Shown here: piece by piece, positions 12,305-19,985 of the stretch
Layout: each line of letters begins with the position of its first letter
How positions within the stretch are numbered: the first letter of the stretch is position 1
From: a virus
Virus record (IMG/VR): IMGVR_UViG_3300007344_000283
Location: 1 to 22,396 of that record
DNA: 22,396 bases
Strand: one strand, 5' to 3'
Notes under the pieces: model-generated
What the model was told of the DNA's origin: nothing
Database searches by the model: none
What the model saw: the letters and a program-made list of their open reading frames with translations, nothing else
Translations under genes and position numbers: made by a program

Positions 12305-12495
12305 TGACACTATGGGATGACATTCTGAAAAAGTTTCAGGAAAAACAAGAAGAAATGAAAAATTCTCTTGCGAACGGTGCAGCATCTGAATATCATGAGT
12401 ACAGGCAAATGGTCGGACAGATCACTGCTATTGAATGGTGTACCGATACACTAAAGGATGTAGTAAACAAACGCATCTACGAAGAAGAACAATAA
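12304..12495 (+). CDS. Small helical phage protein (63 aa)
   Basis: A 63-residue helical protein, MTLWDDILKKFQEKQEEMKN, then SLANGAASEYHEYRQMVGQI and a helical end. The LANGAASEYHEYRQMVGQI segment resembles a small protein that often follows portal genes in phages of this sort. It is coupled to the portal gene by TAATGA. Its charge pattern suggests a coiled coil. No function has been shown, and a minor head or packaging role is possible from position only. Confidence 0.75.
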   Translation: MTLWDDILKKFQEKQEEMKNSLANGAASEYHEYRQMVGQITAIEWCTDTLKDVVNKRIYEEEQ

Positions 12496-12506
12496 AAGGA
12501 GTAGAT

Positions 12507-12929
12507 ATGATTCAGGCTGGAATGGCAAAGGCCATTAAGAATGACCAGTGGATTACGAACGGTGAAGTTCCTGATCTAACTGGAGATGAACTACCAAGTA
12601 TTCCGGGTTACTTTCTGCTTATTCGGCCAGTGTCAGTAAAGCAGGAAACAAAGGGTGGGATTATTCTACCTGACTCGACAAAGGAAGATATGGCATATCT
12701 TACAACTGTTGGCAAGGTTCTTGCCGTTGGAGACTTGGCATATCAGGACAAAGAAAAGTTTGCAAATGGTCCTTGGTGCAAAGCTGGTGATTATGTTTGT
12801 TATGGCAAACATGCAGGAACCAAGTTTCATTACAAGGGCCACAAGCTAATGCTTCTGTTTGACGATCAGGTAATGATGACTGTTAATGATCCCACAGAGT
12901 TAGACCCAACTTATAGTTTGTCAAATTAA
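12507..12929 (+). CDS. GroES-like co-chaperonin (Cpn10 family)
   Basis: A phage-coded Cpn10 of 140 residues. GroES-type proteins cap GroEL rings, and phage versions such as T4 gp31 replace host GroES for capsid-protein folding. Residues 33-43 (PGYFLLIRPVS) match the first conserved strand. Residues 46-60 (QETKGGIILPDSTKE) match the mobile loop with its GGI-hydrophobic tripeptide that docks on GroEL. VGKVLAVG at 68-75 and CKAGDYVCYG at 91-100 fit the following strands (GEVVAVG, VKVGDxVLF). The N-terminus is about 30 residues longer than bacterial GroES. AAAGGAG lies before the ATG at 12507. It lies between portal and scaffold, a fitting place for a head-assembly factor. Confidence 0.85.
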   Translation: MIQAGMAKAIKNDQWITNGEVPDLTGDELPSIPGYFLLIRPVSVKQETKGGIILPDSTKEDMAYLTTVGKVLAVGDLAYQDKEKFANGPWCKAGDYVCYGKHAGTKFHYKGHKLMLLFDDQVMMTVNDPTELDPTYSLSN

Positions 12930-12999
12930 GTTTTATCAGTTAAGATATAACTTATTAGCGTAATCGTAAGTTTCGCAACTGCGTAAAGGAAAAAAATAA

Positions 13000-14049
13000 A
13001 TGTCAGAAGAATGGAATGAAATTGATCTTAACCGTGCCCCACCACAAAAGGAAAAGGTTGAGTTTGAAGTAGAAGGTCAAGAAGATAATGAACCAGTGGC
13101 TGTCGCTTCAGAGCCAGTACAAATTGAGATTGAGCCGGAAACTAAACCAGATGCTAAACCTGCACAAGATGCAGAAGAAGGTTTTGAACCAGCCGAAGCA
13201 CAAGCAGATTCAGAGCTTAAAGGCGTTGAAACTAAAGGTGCACAGAAACGAATTAGGCAGCTAGTCCAGCAGCGCAAGGAACGTGAAGAACAGATTGCTG
13301 CGCTACAAAAAGAAAAGGATGATCTGCAGAAGAAACTACGTGAACAAGAAAAGGATATTGCATCTTCACTAAAGAAGAGCATTGATTCAAACGAACAGTT
13401 TCTTCAGAATAAAATTGAATATGCCAAACGAGCATATCAGCGCGCCGCAGATGAAGGTAATTCTGCTGAGATGCTTGAAGCTCAAGAGGCAATGTCCCAA
13501 GCTTATGCTGAGATGACAGGTGTTAATAGCAGCAAGAGTTCATGGGAAAAGTATAACAGTGAGATTGAACGGCAGATACAGGAAGCTGAACAGTTTCAAC
13601 AGCAGCAGAGACAGCAGCAGCAGCAACAGCCACAGTATGATCCAAAGGCTGTTGAGTGGGCAGGACAAAATGATTGGTTTGGTTCTGACAACGTAATGAC
13701 TGCAGCAGCACTTGCTCTGGATTACGAGTTAAAGAATGAAGGGTTTAATCCTTCAGACGACGAGTTTTATGGAGAGATTGATCGCCGTATGCGCGAACAG
13801 TTTCCACATAAGTTTCAGGCTGCTCCAGTCGAAGAGCAACCTGCAGTTCGTAAGTCGAGTGCGTCAAACTCGACTCAGGTGGTTGCCGGTGCGTCACGCA
13901 CACCAGCATCTCCCTCTTCTGGAAAGAAGGTCAAGCTTACGCAAGAAGATATCCGTCTTGCAAATAAGTGGGGGATTCCACTTGAACGATACGCTGAAGA
14001 GAAGCTTAAGGCTGAACGCTCTTCAGGTGAATATACCACTATTGGTTAA
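13000..14049 (+). CDS. Scaffolding protein
   Basis: A 349-residue acidic protein placed just before the head proteins. Residues 1-75 are acidic and disordered, 80-135 are a strong coiled coil (KEREEQIAALQKEKDDLQKK), 136-200 are helical, and residues 198-211 are a Gln run. Residues 213-271 have DPKAVEWAGQNDWFGSDNVM and the FYGEIDRRMREQFPHKF block, a signature of phage scaffold proteins. The C-terminus (KKVKLTQEDIRLANKWGIPL) is the basic helix that usually binds the coat protein. Scaffolds direct prohead assembly and then leave. AAAGGA precedes the ATG. The Gln run is coded mainly by CAG repeats. Confidence 0.8.
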   Translation: MSEEWNEIDLNRAPPQKEKVEFEVEGQEDNEPVAVASEPVQIEIEPETKPDAKPAQDAEEGFEPAEAQADSELKGVETKGAQKRIRQLVQQRKEREEQIAALQKEKDDLQKKLREQEKDIASSLKKSIDSNEQFLQNKIEYAKRAYQRAADEGNSAEMLEAQEAMSQAYAEMTGVNSSKSSWEKYNSEIERQIQEAEQFQQQQRQQQQQQPQYDPKAVEWAGQNDWFGSDNVMTAAALALDYELKNEGFNPSDDEFYGEIDRRMREQFPHKFQAAPVEEQPAVRKSSASNSTQVVAGASRTPASPSSGKKVKLTQEDIRLANKWGIPLERYAEEKLKAERSSGEYTTIG

Positions 14050-14069
14050 TGCGGTGAAAGGATAATACT

Positions 14070-14564
14070 ATGACACGTACAACAACATCACGTAATGAGA
14101 ACACTAGGGAAGTCCAAACAAGAGAAATGGAAAACGACGTATTTGAAGAGCAAGACTGGCTCACAATCCCGCCGATTATCAAAGATCGTTTCGATCAAGA
14201 AGGTATGACGCTCCGTTGGATTCGCATTTTACTTAAGGGCAGAGATGACATCCAGAATATTGGTAAGCGTCTTTCTGAGGGGTGGCAGTTTGTTACCATT
14301 GACGAAGTTCCTGAAATGGCTCATAACTCTTTCGTGAAAGAGGAAGGGAAATATACTGGCGCAATCTGTCGTGGAGATTTGGCCCTAGCAAAGATGACTA
14401 AGGCTCGTGCACAGTCCCGAAAAGAATTTTATGAGAACAAGAGTAGAGAAATGATTGATGCTGTTAATGCCCAGCTTATGCGCGAAAGCAATTCAGCAAT
14501 GCCCATTTCAAACTCTAGTAGAACTAAAGTAACACGAGGCCGTGCGGCTTCCTTTGACGATTAG
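14070..14564 (+). CDS. Phage head-region protein, unknown function (164 aa)
   Basis: A 164-residue protein, MTRTTTSRNENTREVQTREM at the N-terminus, then LTIPPIIKDRFDQEGMTLRW, GDLALAKMTKARAQSRKEFY and the end VNAQLMRESNSAMPISNSSR. The GDLALAKM...AQ.R.E.Y...REMIDAVNAQL order resembles a conserved family found between scaffold and capsid genes in aquatic phages. Position suggests a minor head or assembly role; this is inference. The first 25 residues are polar and probably flexible. AAAGGA lies before the ATG. It has one cysteine and no membrane segment. Confidence 0.75.
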   Translation: MTRTTTSRNENTREVQTREMENDVFEEQDWLTIPPIIKDRFDQEGMTLRWIRILLKGRDDIQNIGKRLSEGWQFVTIDEVPEMAHNSFVKEEGKYTGAICRGDLALAKMTKARAQSRKEFYENKSREMIDAVNAQLMRESNSAMPISNSSRTKVTRGRAASFDD

Positions 14565-14622
14565 TCAATGAAGTCGAAACTGTCTTTTGTTGCTGTCACA
14601 GTATTAACAAGGGAGAACTGAT

Positions 14623-15207
14623 ATGACTGCTACTGCAAATCCAGACGGTCTTCGCCCTTCACGCATCCGTGGTGGTTCACCAAATAGTGCTGGTGCAAAT
14701 GAGTATCCAATTGCTTCAGGATACAACAGCAATATTTTCAATGGTGATATCGTTACAAATGCTGCAGGGTATATAAATGTTTTAGCTACAACCACCGATA
14801 AGGCAATGGGTGTCTTTATTGGTTGTCGCTATGTTGTCAACGGGGAACCAAAGTGGTCCGATTTCTGGACTGCTGGTGTTTCAGCTTCCGATGCTTATGC
14901 AATGGTAGTTGATAATCCACAGGCAACTTTCGTCGTACAGGCTGATGCTTCTGTTTCAATTGGTGATATTAATTCACAGAACTTTCAGGTTGCTCTTGGC
15001 ACAGGTTCAACAATTACTGGTCGTTCAGGGTTTTCGCTTGATGCGTCTACTCGGACAACTGGTAGTGCTATGCTTCGGCCAATTGCCGTTGTTGATGAAC
15101 CCGGCAATGACATCCTAGTTTCTGCTGAACGCGCCTTCCCTAAGCTTGAGGTTCGAATTGTACGCCACGTTGATGCGTACATCTCAGCCGACGCTTCAGC
15201 TAACTAA
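14623..15207 (+). CDS. Probable capsid decoration or head protein
   Basis: A 194-residue protein with the N-terminal pattern NPDGLRPSRIRGGSPNSAGA, then NEYPIASGYNSNIFNGDIV and AMGVFIGCRYV. This G-rich pattern, starting with a (F/D)GLRP element and a 'Y.I.SGY...I..GD.V' block, is typical of phage proteins coded next to the major capsid gene and often thought to decorate the capsid. The content is beta-rich, with Ser/Thr/Gly/Ala. GGGAGA lies before the ATG. It precedes the major capsid gene by 13 bases, so the two are probably coexpressed at high level. Confidence 0.7.
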   Translation: MTATANPDGLRPSRIRGGSPNSAGANEYPIASGYNSNIFNGDIVTNAAGYINVLATTTDKAMGVFIGCRYVVNGEPKWSDFWTAGVSASDAYAMVVDNPQATFVVQADASVSIGDINSQNFQVALGTGSTITGRSGFSLDASTRTTGSAMLRPIAVVDEPGNDILVSAERAFPKLEVRIVRHVDAYISADASAN

Positions 15208-15220
15208 GGAGGGTTAACAA

Positions 15221-16162
15221 ATGGCTATCAATAGAGCTAGTATTGCAAAAGAACTACTTCCCGGTCTAAATGCCATCTTCGGCATTGAGTATGGCAGCGT
15301 CGATGACGAACATGCCCCACTCTTTGAGACTGAAAATTCAGATCGTGCATTTGAAGAGGAAGTCCTATTCACTGGATTCGGCACTGCCCCAACAAAGGGC
15401 GAAGGTGCTTCAGTCCAGTACGATCAGGCACAGGAAGGCTACACCGCTCGTTACACACACGAGACTGTAGCACTTGCATTTGCCATCACTGAAGAAGCAA
15501 TGGAAGACAATCTTTATGATACGTTCTCCAAGCTTCGTGCACGTGGTCTTGCCCGTGCAATGGCTAACACCAAGCAGGTCAAAGCCGCCGATGTTTTCAA
15601 CAACGGTTTCACTGGTGGTTCCTATGCAGGTGGCGACGGCGTTGCCCTATTCTCTGCTTCTCACCCAACCATTAGTGGCAACCAGTCCAACGTAATTGGT
15701 GCTTCTGATCTAAGTGAGTCTTCACTAGAAGCTGGTCTAATTTCCATCTCTAAGATTAAGGACGACCGTGGTATTCTAATCGGTGCACAGGCAGTTTCAC
15801 TGCATGTTCCAACCGATCTAGTATTTACTGCCGATCAGGTTCTTAACAGCACGATGTCAACTACAATTGGCGTTAACCCCAACAGTTCTACCGTTGGTGC
15901 AACTAACGTCAATGACATCAACAGTGTTCGTAATCAGGGTATGGTCCCCGGTGGTTTCTTCATAAACCGTCGTTTCACTGATACGAATAACTGGTTCCTT
16001 AAGACCGATGTACCTAACGGTACAAAGATGTTTGTCCGTGCACCTCTTGCTACCAAGATGGAAGAGGACTTCGACACAGGCAACCTTCGCTTCAAGGCTC
16101 GTGAGCGTTATAGCTTTGGCTGGTCTGACTGGCGCGGTTTCTTTGGCGCAAACCCAAGCTAA
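15221..16162 (+). CDS. Major capsid protein
   Basis: A 313-residue protein that forms the icosahedral shell, most likely of the HK97 fold. Motifs include LFETENSDRAFEEEVLFTGF near the N-terminus, ARYTHETVALAFAITEEAME, a SASHPTISGNQSN block near residue 148, and the C-terminal RFKARERYSFGWSDWRGFFG, typical of the end of such capsid proteins. There is no long N-terminal scaffold domain, in keeping with the separate scaffold gene. AAGGAGGG, the strongest ribosome site in the window, precedes the ATG, and a terminator-like hairpin follows at 16178. Many codons end in C, unlike the neighbouring genes, as expected for a highly expressed gene. Confidence 0.9.
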   Translation: MAINRASIAKELLPGLNAIFGIEYGSVDDEHAPLFETENSDRAFEEEVLFTGFGTAPTKGEGASVQYDQAQEGYTARYTHETVALAFAITEEAMEDNLYDTFSKLRARGLARAMANTKQVKAADVFNNGFTGGSYAGGDGVALFSASHPTISGNQSNVIGASDLSESSLEAGLISISKIKDDRGILIGAQAVSLHVPTDLVFTADQVLNSTMSTTIGVNPNSSTVGATNVNDINSVRNQGMVPGGFFINRRFTDTNNWFLKTDVPNGTKMFVRAPLATKMEEDFDTGNLRFKARERYSFGWSDWRGFFGANPS

Positions 16163-16177
16163 TTAACTTAGCTAGGT

Positions 16178-16232
16178 AAACAAAAAGGAGAAGGGGTGTT
16201 ACGAAAAGTAATGTCCCTTCTCTGCTTTGTTT
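16178..16232 (+). terminator. Terminator-like long hairpin after the major capsid gene
   Basis: GAGAAGGG (16188-16195) pairs with CCCTTCTC (16215-16222), with an inner TTAC/GTAA stem. An outer AAACAAA (16178-16184) pairs with TTTGTTT (16226-16232). The T-rich end TTTGTTT makes it a likely intrinsic or partial terminator. Genes continue in the same direction, so it probably lowers transcription past the capsid gene or protects its 3' end. Confidence 0.75.
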
Positions 16233-16288
16233 GCGCTAACTAATGCGATATAATGTAATGACTATCGCGCAAATGATTGAGGAACATC

Positions 16289-16594
16289 ATGGCATCAAAT
16301 ATTAGAGTAGGCTTTGTAACTGGTAGTGGCGCAGTCCTTGATACTGTGACCAGTGTTACTGTTACTGATACAAGACTTCATGCGGTACAGTCTTCAGGCG
16401 TTGGTACGTTTCTAATTACAGGAACTGAAACCGATGCCTATGGCACAGTAAACGGAAACAACATTAAGTATGTTAATACAACAGCTAATGATGTTAATGA
16501 TGTTTATCTTCCCGGTCTTGGCGTAAGAATGTATGGTTCAGTAAAAGTTTCAGCACCAACCTCTACTGCTACAACAACGGTTTTCTATGGCTAA
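16289..16594 (+). CDS. Small beta-rich head protein (101 aa)
   Basis: The ATG at 16289 is preferred because GAGGAAC lies before it; an in-frame TTG at 16277 is weaker. The 101-residue protein, MASNIRVGFVTGSGAVLDTV..., is rich in Val, Thr, Gly and Ser and has many short predicted strands, ending TATTTVFYG. Such a fold and the place right after the major capsid gene fit a head decoration or cement protein; this is inference. Its stop is inside the start of the next gene (ATGGCTAA, eight-base overlap). Confidence 0.7.
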   Translation: MASNIRVGFVTGSGAVLDTVTSVTVTDTRLHAVQSSGVGTFLITGTETDAYGTVNGNNIKYVNTTANDVNDVYLPGLGVRMYGSVKVSAPTSTATTTVFYG

Positions 16595-17243
16595 TTACAC
16601 TTACCTTGTTGGTGATATTATAGCTGCTGCAGAGGATGACTCTACAGAGTTTTATAATTATATTCCTAATATGGTTAATCGCGCTGAAGAGCGATTGACA
16701 AAAGACCTTGACGACTATGGCTTGGTCACGTATACGTCTGTTGCAGTATCTGCAGGCAATAACAAGGTAACACTTCCTTCAGGAACTCGTATTGTTAAGA
16801 ATGTAAATATTACAAGCAATGGTTCAAAGATTAATCTTCTTCAGCGTACTGATGAATTTATTAATGACTACTGGCCTGTATCAGCTTCAACGTCAGAGCC
16901 AAAGTATTACGCACGAAGAAATAACACAACAATTTTAATTGCACCAACACCTGCCTCTACAGTTAACGGTGAGATTGTTCATGTTAACAAACCTACCGCA
17001 TTAACTTCAGCAAACCAAACTAATTACTTTAGTGATTACGCATATGATCTTTTGTTCAATGCGTCAATGATTGAGGCTATGTTGTTCATGAAGAACTATT
17101 CACAAGTAGGGACTTATCAAAATGTCTACAATCAAATCTTGGATTTGCAGAGGAACCAAGCTCGTCGTACAAGGCGCGACGACATGCAGTCTCCTTTTTC
17201 TCCAGCTGGTGGCGACAATACGATCATTCCCAATGCGAATTAA
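16587..17243 (+). CDS. Head-tail adaptor-like protein
   Basis: A 218-residue protein with the order NMVNRAEERLTKDLDDYGLV, then VTLPSGTRIVKNVNI, DEFINDYWPVSASTSEPKYY, TILIAPTPAS and MLFMKNYSQVGTYQNVYNQI. The 'LPxGTRxVKNV...DYWP...PKYYA...LAPTP' arrangement is that of a widespread adaptor-type family in podovirus-like phages (similar to phage SU10 adaptors). It would attach to the portal and join the tail to the head. The last 25 residues are Arg- and Asn-rich. The ATG overlaps the preceding gene by eight bases. Assignment rests on pattern recognition. Confidence 0.6.
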   Translation: MANYTYLVGDIIAAAEDDSTEFYNYIPNMVNRAEERLTKDLDDYGLVTYTSVAVSAGNNKVTLPSGTRIVKNVNITSNGSKINLLQRTDEFINDYWPVSASTSEPKYYARRNNTTILIAPTPASTVNGEIVHVNKPTALTSANQTNYFSDYAYDLLFNASMIEAMLFMKNYSQVGTYQNVYNQILDLQRNQARRTRRDDMQSPFSPAGGDNTIIPNAN

Positions 17244-17265
17244 AAAACTTATTAGGAGAAAGTAA

Positions 17266-17961
17266 ATGGCTATTACTGCAAAAATTGCTCGTGAAATTCT
17301 TAAGTTTGCCGGTTCAAAGGGCAAGAGTGAAGCCGTAAAAAAGTACGGCGATGAAGCTGTTAAAGATGCTAAGAAGCAGATGCAGCGTGATGCACGTGAA
17401 GCTTATAAAAAGAAGGAACGTGCAAAAAAGAAAGCTGCTAAAGCTGCTTCAGCCCCACTAAAAACTCCTACTGGTACACGCAAAGCACGTAAAATTTCAC
17501 CTAAAACGCCAAAGGCTAAACAGCGTGAAAATCTTCAAAAAGCTATGCGTGAACGTCCTGAAGATGCAGAGACAATGGTCATAGGTTCACGTGAACGAGG
17601 TAAGGTTGTTAAGAAAGAAGGCATGACCCGCAAACGTGCACGTGATATGATTTCTAAACAAGAGAATGAAACAGGTGAAGAGTTTATGCGCCGCATGGGA
17701 CGTGAAGCTGAACAGACTGGTGTAGGCACTGGTCGTAGATTTAGTGAAGATGATCCCGGTTACGCTCGTGAGCAGATTCAAGACATGATGCGTGGTGACT
17801 ATCCTTCAGGTGAGGAAACAACTAAAGACGTTCTTGAGATGATGGGAGAAAGTATTGGTGGCCGCAAAAAAGGCGGCAAGGTAGCCAAGAAATCTTCTAG
17901 ACCTCATGGTGTTGGCATGGCTCTTCGTGGTTATGGCAGAGCAATGAAAGGTACAAAGTAA
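17266..17961 (+). CDS. Very basic protein with the GGKV...RGYGRAMKG tail, paralogue 1 (231 aa)
   Basis: A 231-residue protein packed with Lys and Arg. Residues 1-60 are a helix (MAITAKIAREILKFAGSKGK, then KKKERAKKKAAKAASAP), and the middle has PKTPKAKQRENLQKAMRE. The end is KKGGKVAKKSSRPHGVGMAL followed by RGYGRAMKG. The same end is found in the next two genes, so the three look like one family with very different bodies. Lys-rich, histone-like sequence suggests DNA binding; a role in DNA condensation or ejection in the virion is inference. AGGAG lies before the ATG; the stop overlaps the next start (TAATG). Confidence 0.75.
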   Translation: MAITAKIAREILKFAGSKGKSEAVKKYGDEAVKDAKKQMQRDAREAYKKKERAKKKAAKAASAPLKTPTGTRKARKISPKTPKAKQRENLQKAMRERPEDAETMVIGSRERGKVVKKEGMTRKRARDMISKQENETGEEFMRRMGREAEQTGVGTGRRFSEDDPGYAREQIQDMMRGDYPSGEETTKDVLEMMGESIGGRKKGGKVAKKSSRPHGVGMALRGYGRAMKGTK

Positions 17962-18272
17962 TGAAAAAGACAAAACGTAATTATGCAAAGGGTGGGCTTC
18001 TTTCTTACCTTTCACCTGCATATGCTGCATCAAAAGGTGGTGTTGAAAATGTACTATCTGCATTTAGCCCTGTTTACATGTTTGGTAAAAAATTTTCCGA
18101 GTCAGGTGAAAAAGAACCTGAAGTTATTAACATGACCAAGAGTAAAGATTTTAAAATTGGTGATGAATTTAATACAACTGGTAAGTTTAAAAAAGGTGGT
18201 AAGGTTGGTAAGCCCCGTGGTTGTGGTGCTGCACAACGTGGTTATGGTAGAGCAATGAAAGGTTCAAAATAA
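17961..18272 (+). CDS. Basic protein with the GGKV...RGYGRAMKG tail, paralogue 2 (103 aa)
   Basis: A 103-residue protein, MKKTKRNYAKGGLLSYLSPA, then YAASKGGVENVLSAFSPVYM and a DKxGDEF-like middle, ending with KKGGKVGKPRGCGAAQRGYG and RAMKGSK. It is the shortest of the three. The KGGLLSYLSPAYAASKGGVE part is hydrophobic enough to be a surface helix but not a clear membrane span. It is coupled to both neighbours by TAATG. No domain of known function; it is probably a minor virion or DNA-associated protein, as judged from the shared tail. Confidence 0.75.
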   Translation: MKKTKRNYAKGGLLSYLSPAYAASKGGVENVLSAFSPVYMFGKKFSESGEKEPEVINMTKSKDFKIGDEFNTTGKFKKGGKVGKPRGCGAAQRGYGRAMKGSK

Positions 18273-18991
18273 TGGTTAAAAAACTTGCCTTGTCTTTAGT
18301 TAAAAGACGACTTTTAAATCGACCTAAAAACACGCCAAAGCCTGAAGAAAAAAAGCCTCGTCAGGTTTCAGAACCCGAAGGTGCACGTCTTGATCCTGAA
18401 ACTGGTGGATCAGCAAATGTAGGTCGTGAAGTTGAAGGTCGTCGCGTTCAAGGACAGGAAAAAATTACCAGAGGTAGAAAGTCTGTTGTTGGTGGTATTG
18501 TTGAGGAAAGCACAAGTAAGGTTGCTAAAGCTAGAGCAAAAACAAAAGTTGAGCTTGAAGCACTTGTTCGTAAAGGAAAAGCTACTCCAGAACAAAAGAG
18601 TCGTCTTAAAGCAATGGAATCTAAAGATGTTGCAGATACTTCACGGGCTGCAAGAACTGCTGCTGCCACTAGAAGAGCTAATGCATCAAAAACAGCAGGT
18701 ACAGATAAGCGTGATCCACGTGATGTTTTCATTCAGACAGGTGAGATTATGGAAGGGTATAATCCAACTCAAGGAGAAATTAGTCAAGCCTTATCTAATC
18801 TTCAGGCCAGACAAACAAGTCCAAAACTAAGAGAAAGAATGGCTATTCTTGAAAAGAAAGCTACAGGTGCTAAAACACTTGGCAAAAAAAGTGGTGGTTC
18901 TATGAAAAAGAAAGGCTATAAGTCTGGAGGTTCAGTTTCTAAACCACGTGGTGTAGGCTGTGCCATGCGTGGTTATGGAAAAGCAATGTAA
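18272..18991 (+). CDS. Basic protein with the GGSV...RGYGKAM tail, paralogue 3 (239 aa)
   Basis: A 239-residue protein, MVKKLALSLVKRRLLNRPKN at the start, with a long Lys/Arg/Thr-rich body including KARAKTKVELEALVRKGKAT and ARTAAATRRANASKTAGTDK. It ends GGSVSKPRGVGCAMRGYGKA-M. The tail matches the two genes upstream. The N-terminus is an amphipathic helix. The low-complexity body may be disordered or coiled. The start overlaps the preceding stop (TAATGG). The protein is strongly basic and probably binds nucleic acid; no known function. Confidence 0.75.
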   Translation: MVKKLALSLVKRRLLNRPKNTPKPEEKKPRQVSEPEGARLDPETGGSANVGREVEGRRVQGQEKITRGRKSVVGGIVEESTSKVAKARAKTKVELEALVRKGKATPEQKSRLKAMESKDVADTSRAARTAAATRRANASKTAGTDKRDPRDVFIQTGEIMEGYNPTQGEISQALSNLQARQTSPKLRERMAILEKKATGAKTLGKKSGGSMKKKGYKSGGSVSKPRGVGCAMRGYGKAM

Positions 18992-18994
18992 CTA

Positions 18995-19165
18995 ATGCCT
19001 CTTAAAAAAGGTACAAGTAAAAAAACAATTAGTGCAAACATTCGTAAATTAAAAAAGGAAGGATATCCTCCAAAACAACGAGTGGCAATTGCACTAAGCA
19101 GCGCAGGTAAGAGTAAACCAAAAGGGAAGAAACGTGGCAGGGTATACAAAACCAAAACTGCGTGA
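18995..19165 (+). CDS. Tiny basic phage protein of the [13 protein letters not shown] family (56 aa)
   Basis: A 56-residue protein beginning [20 protein letters not shown], then [20 protein letters not shown], and ending in Lys/Arg. The 'SKKTISxNIxxLxxEGYPxKQxVAIALSxAGKS' pattern is a very frequent small family in marine phages and their metagenomic relatives. Its function is not known to me; the short helical core with a basic tail would suit a DNA- or RNA-binding role. It starts three bases after the preceding stop, and its last 32 bases overlap the next gene, whose ribosome site AAGGGAAG lies in it. Confidence 0.75.
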   Translation: MPLKKGTSKKTISANIRKLKKEGYPPKQRVAIALSSAGKSKPKGKKRGRVYKTKTA

Positions 19166-19541
19166 GCGGATTAAGAATGAAGTAATGGCAAGTAGCAAGG
19201 GCGGTAAAGCTGGTCAGTGGTCAGCACGTAAAGCCCAGCTACTTGCACAGCGTTACAAAGCTGCAGGTGGTGGTTATACTGGTGGTAAATCTAAAACACA
19301 AAAGTCTCTTTCATCTTGGACCAAACAGAAGTGGCGTACTAAATCTGGTAAGCCTTCAACTCAAGGACCAAAGGCAACTGGTGAAAGATACCTTCCTGAA
19401 AAAGCAATTAAGAAATTAAGTTCTTCAGAATATGCTGCAACGACTAAGGCAAAACGGGCTGGTACTAAACAAGGGAAACAGTTTGTAAAGCAACCAAAGA
19501 CTGTAGCAAAGAAAGTAAAGCCATACAGGAGAAAAGCATAA
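19134..19541 (+). CDS. DUF5872-like basic protein (135 aa)
   Basis: A 135-residue protein starting at a GTG (19134) with AAGGGAAG just before it. It has [20 protein letters not shown], then [20 protein letters not shown] and [17 protein letters not shown], then [20 protein letters not shown]. That order is the DUF5872 pattern, known from phages, giant viruses and bacteria and without a proven function. The C-terminus is Lys-rich ([17 protein letters not shown]). It lies in the cassette of small basic proteins, and its stop overlaps the next start (TAATGG). Confidence 0.8.
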   Translation: MAGYTKPKLRERIKNEVMASSKGGKAGQWSARKAQLLAQRYKAAGGGYTGGKSKTQKSLSSWTKQKWRTKSGKPSTQGPKATGERYLPEKAIKKLSSSEYAATTKAKRAGTKQGKQFVKQPKTVAKKVKPYRRKA

Positions 19542-19888
19542 TGGCTCTTAGTGATTCAGAAAAGGCAAAGCTAAAGCGTTATGGTTTGTCAGGTCTTAAT
19601 AAACCAAAGAAGACACCAAGCCATCCTACAAAGAAAGGCGTAGTAGCCGTTCGTACAGGTTCTGGCAATGTAAAGGTAATTCGCTTTGGTGCACAGAGCA
19701 TGGGTCACAACTATTCTCCTGAAGCACGTAAGTCATTTAAATCACGCCATGCAAAGAACATTGCACGTGGTAAGGAAAGTCCTGCATACTGGGCAGATAA
19801 GTTTTTTTGGGCTGGTCCGGATGGATCAAAGAAGATGCCGCCTAAGTCACAGAAACTAGTTCGTGGTATTAAACGTAGAGGAAAGTAA
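19541..19888 (+). CDS. Conserved basic phage protein with SRHAKNI...YWADK motif (115 aa)
   Basis: A 115-residue basic protein, [20 protein letters not shown], with the core GNVKVIRFGAQSMGHNYSPE and then KSFKSRHAKNIARGKESPAY followed by WADKFFW. The RFG...ARKSFK.RHAKNI..GK..AAYWADK order is a recurrent phage family, often near DUF5872-like genes as here, function unknown. The last 20 residues are Lys/Arg-rich (PKSQKLVRGIKRRGK). Translation is coupled to the gene before by TAATGG, and the next small start lies two bases after its stop. Confidence 0.75.
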   Translation: MALSDSEKAKLKRYGLSGLNKPKKTPSHPTKKGVVAVRTGSGNVKVIRFGAQSMGHNYSPEARKSFKSRHAKNIARGKESPAYWADKFFWAGPDGSKKMPPKSQKLVRGIKRRGK

Positions 19889-19889
19889 G

Positions 19890-19985
19890 ATGGCAATAGG
19901 TAGATCAAGTATTGCCCAGCAGGTTTCAAAACCCGGAACCAAAAAGAAACCAAAGAAAGGAAAACGTAATGGCAAAGGTAACTGA
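19890..19985 (+). CDS. Tiny protein MAIGRSSIAQQVSK (31 aa)
   Basis: A 31-residue protein, MAIGRSSIAQQVSKPGTKKK, ending PKKGKRNGKGN. It has GGAAAG close before its ATG, starts two bases after the preceding stop, and overlaps the next start by 17 bases. The M(A/P)IGRSSI.QQ.SKP start is a form I have met in tiny phage proteins encoded in the same kind of cassette, which makes it more than a chance frame. It is mostly unstructured and basic. Confidence 0.6.
   Translation: MAIGRSSIAQQVSKPGTKKKPKKGKRNGKGN

Noticed and set aside
13590-13635. CAG repeat in the scaffold gene as a mobile or unstable element
   Set aside because: It is short and simply codes the Gln run of a flexible linker; nothing else marks it as unusual.
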